Source: Bacillota bacterium (GTDB lineage Bacteria > Bacillota > Clostridia > Acetivibrionales > DSM-1351). From it: a stretch of DNA of 64,000 nt. A program made the position numbers and the translations under genes. Shown here in pieces: positions 63,982 to 64,000 of the stretch (within the stretch, counting starts at the first letter, position 1; each line of letters begins with the position of its first letter). The stretch lies in the NCBI GenBank assembly GCA_023412275.1, contig JAEYNY010000068.1:24064-88063 (forward strand), written 5' to 3'. Under the pieces are notes generated by a model. That model made no database searches, was not told the DNA's origin, and was given only the letters and a program-made list of their open reading frames with translations.

Positions 63982-64000
63982 TATTTTTCACAGACTGCTA

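Noticed and set aside
1..64000. CRISPR arrays, tRNA and rRNA genes
   Set aside because: No regularly spaced direct repeats, tRNA cloverleaf cores or rRNA segments were noticed on either strand, although no dedicated search program could be run.

Overview
The window looks like a chromosomal segment of a low-GC, spore-forming, strictly anaerobic cellulolytic Firmicute of the Ruminiclostridium / Clostridium cellulolyticum type. The evidence is AT-rich DNA with strong GGAGG ribosome binding sites, a GerA-type germinant receptor operon, pyruvate formate-lyase with its activase, and a type I dockerin at the end of the last gene. No rRNA or tRNA genes and no CRISPR array were seen. Start codons were chosen by Shine-Dalgarno spacing, so several are GTG or TTG and several lie inside the longest possible reading frame.

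Region 1 (1-16.1 kb, minus strand) is one long, tightly packed operon that reads like a glycoconjugate or natural-product cluster. It holds two GT8 glycosyltransferases that each end in a CPCC cysteine-rich domain, a two-part glycosyltransferase, a GT2 enzyme, a D-manno-heptose module (SIS isomerase, heptose kinase, SIS-GmhB fusion), an SDR epimerase, a GalT-type uridylyltransferase, an acyl-carrier protein with an acyl-AMP ligase, a PaaK/CapK-like ligase, a BtrH-like acyltransferase and the start of an ABC exporter. A LuxR-type response regulator and a membrane histidine kinase (16.4-18.4 kb) sit divergently beside it and may control it.

Region 2 (18.4-39.7 kb) is mostly core: a hotdog thioesterase, pflB-pflA, a secreted PPC-domain protein with a structured leader, an M48 protease, isoaspartyl dipeptidase, an amino-acid ABC transporter whose promoter carries tandem ARG-box-like sites, an L,D-transpeptidase, asd, a large cyclic-nucleotide-binding-domain protein, glpK-proA-ridA and azlCD.

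Region 3 (39.7-45.9 kb) is a compact RiPP locus: ABC exporter, six-cysteine precursor peptide, radical SAM/SPASM maturase (CcpM type), a peptide-maturation protein and an acyl-carrier-related protein. A divergent BtrH-like protein lies next to it. Region 4 (45.9-53.6 kb) holds a four-gene germinant receptor operon and pepD with an OPT-family peptide transporter.

Region 5 (53.7-64 kb) is bracketed by an IS3-type transposase scar and a palindromic MITE-like element. It carries a CPBP protease, a VanRS-like two-component system and a three-gene operon: a CcmF-like heme lyase, a secreted di-heme protein resembling the hydrazine synthase alpha subunit family, and a secreted di-heme MauG/CcpA-like cytochrome with a beta-propeller, an inserted ricin-type trefoil and a C-terminal dockerin. 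A c-type cytochrome addressed to the cellulosome is the most unexpected feature of the window.
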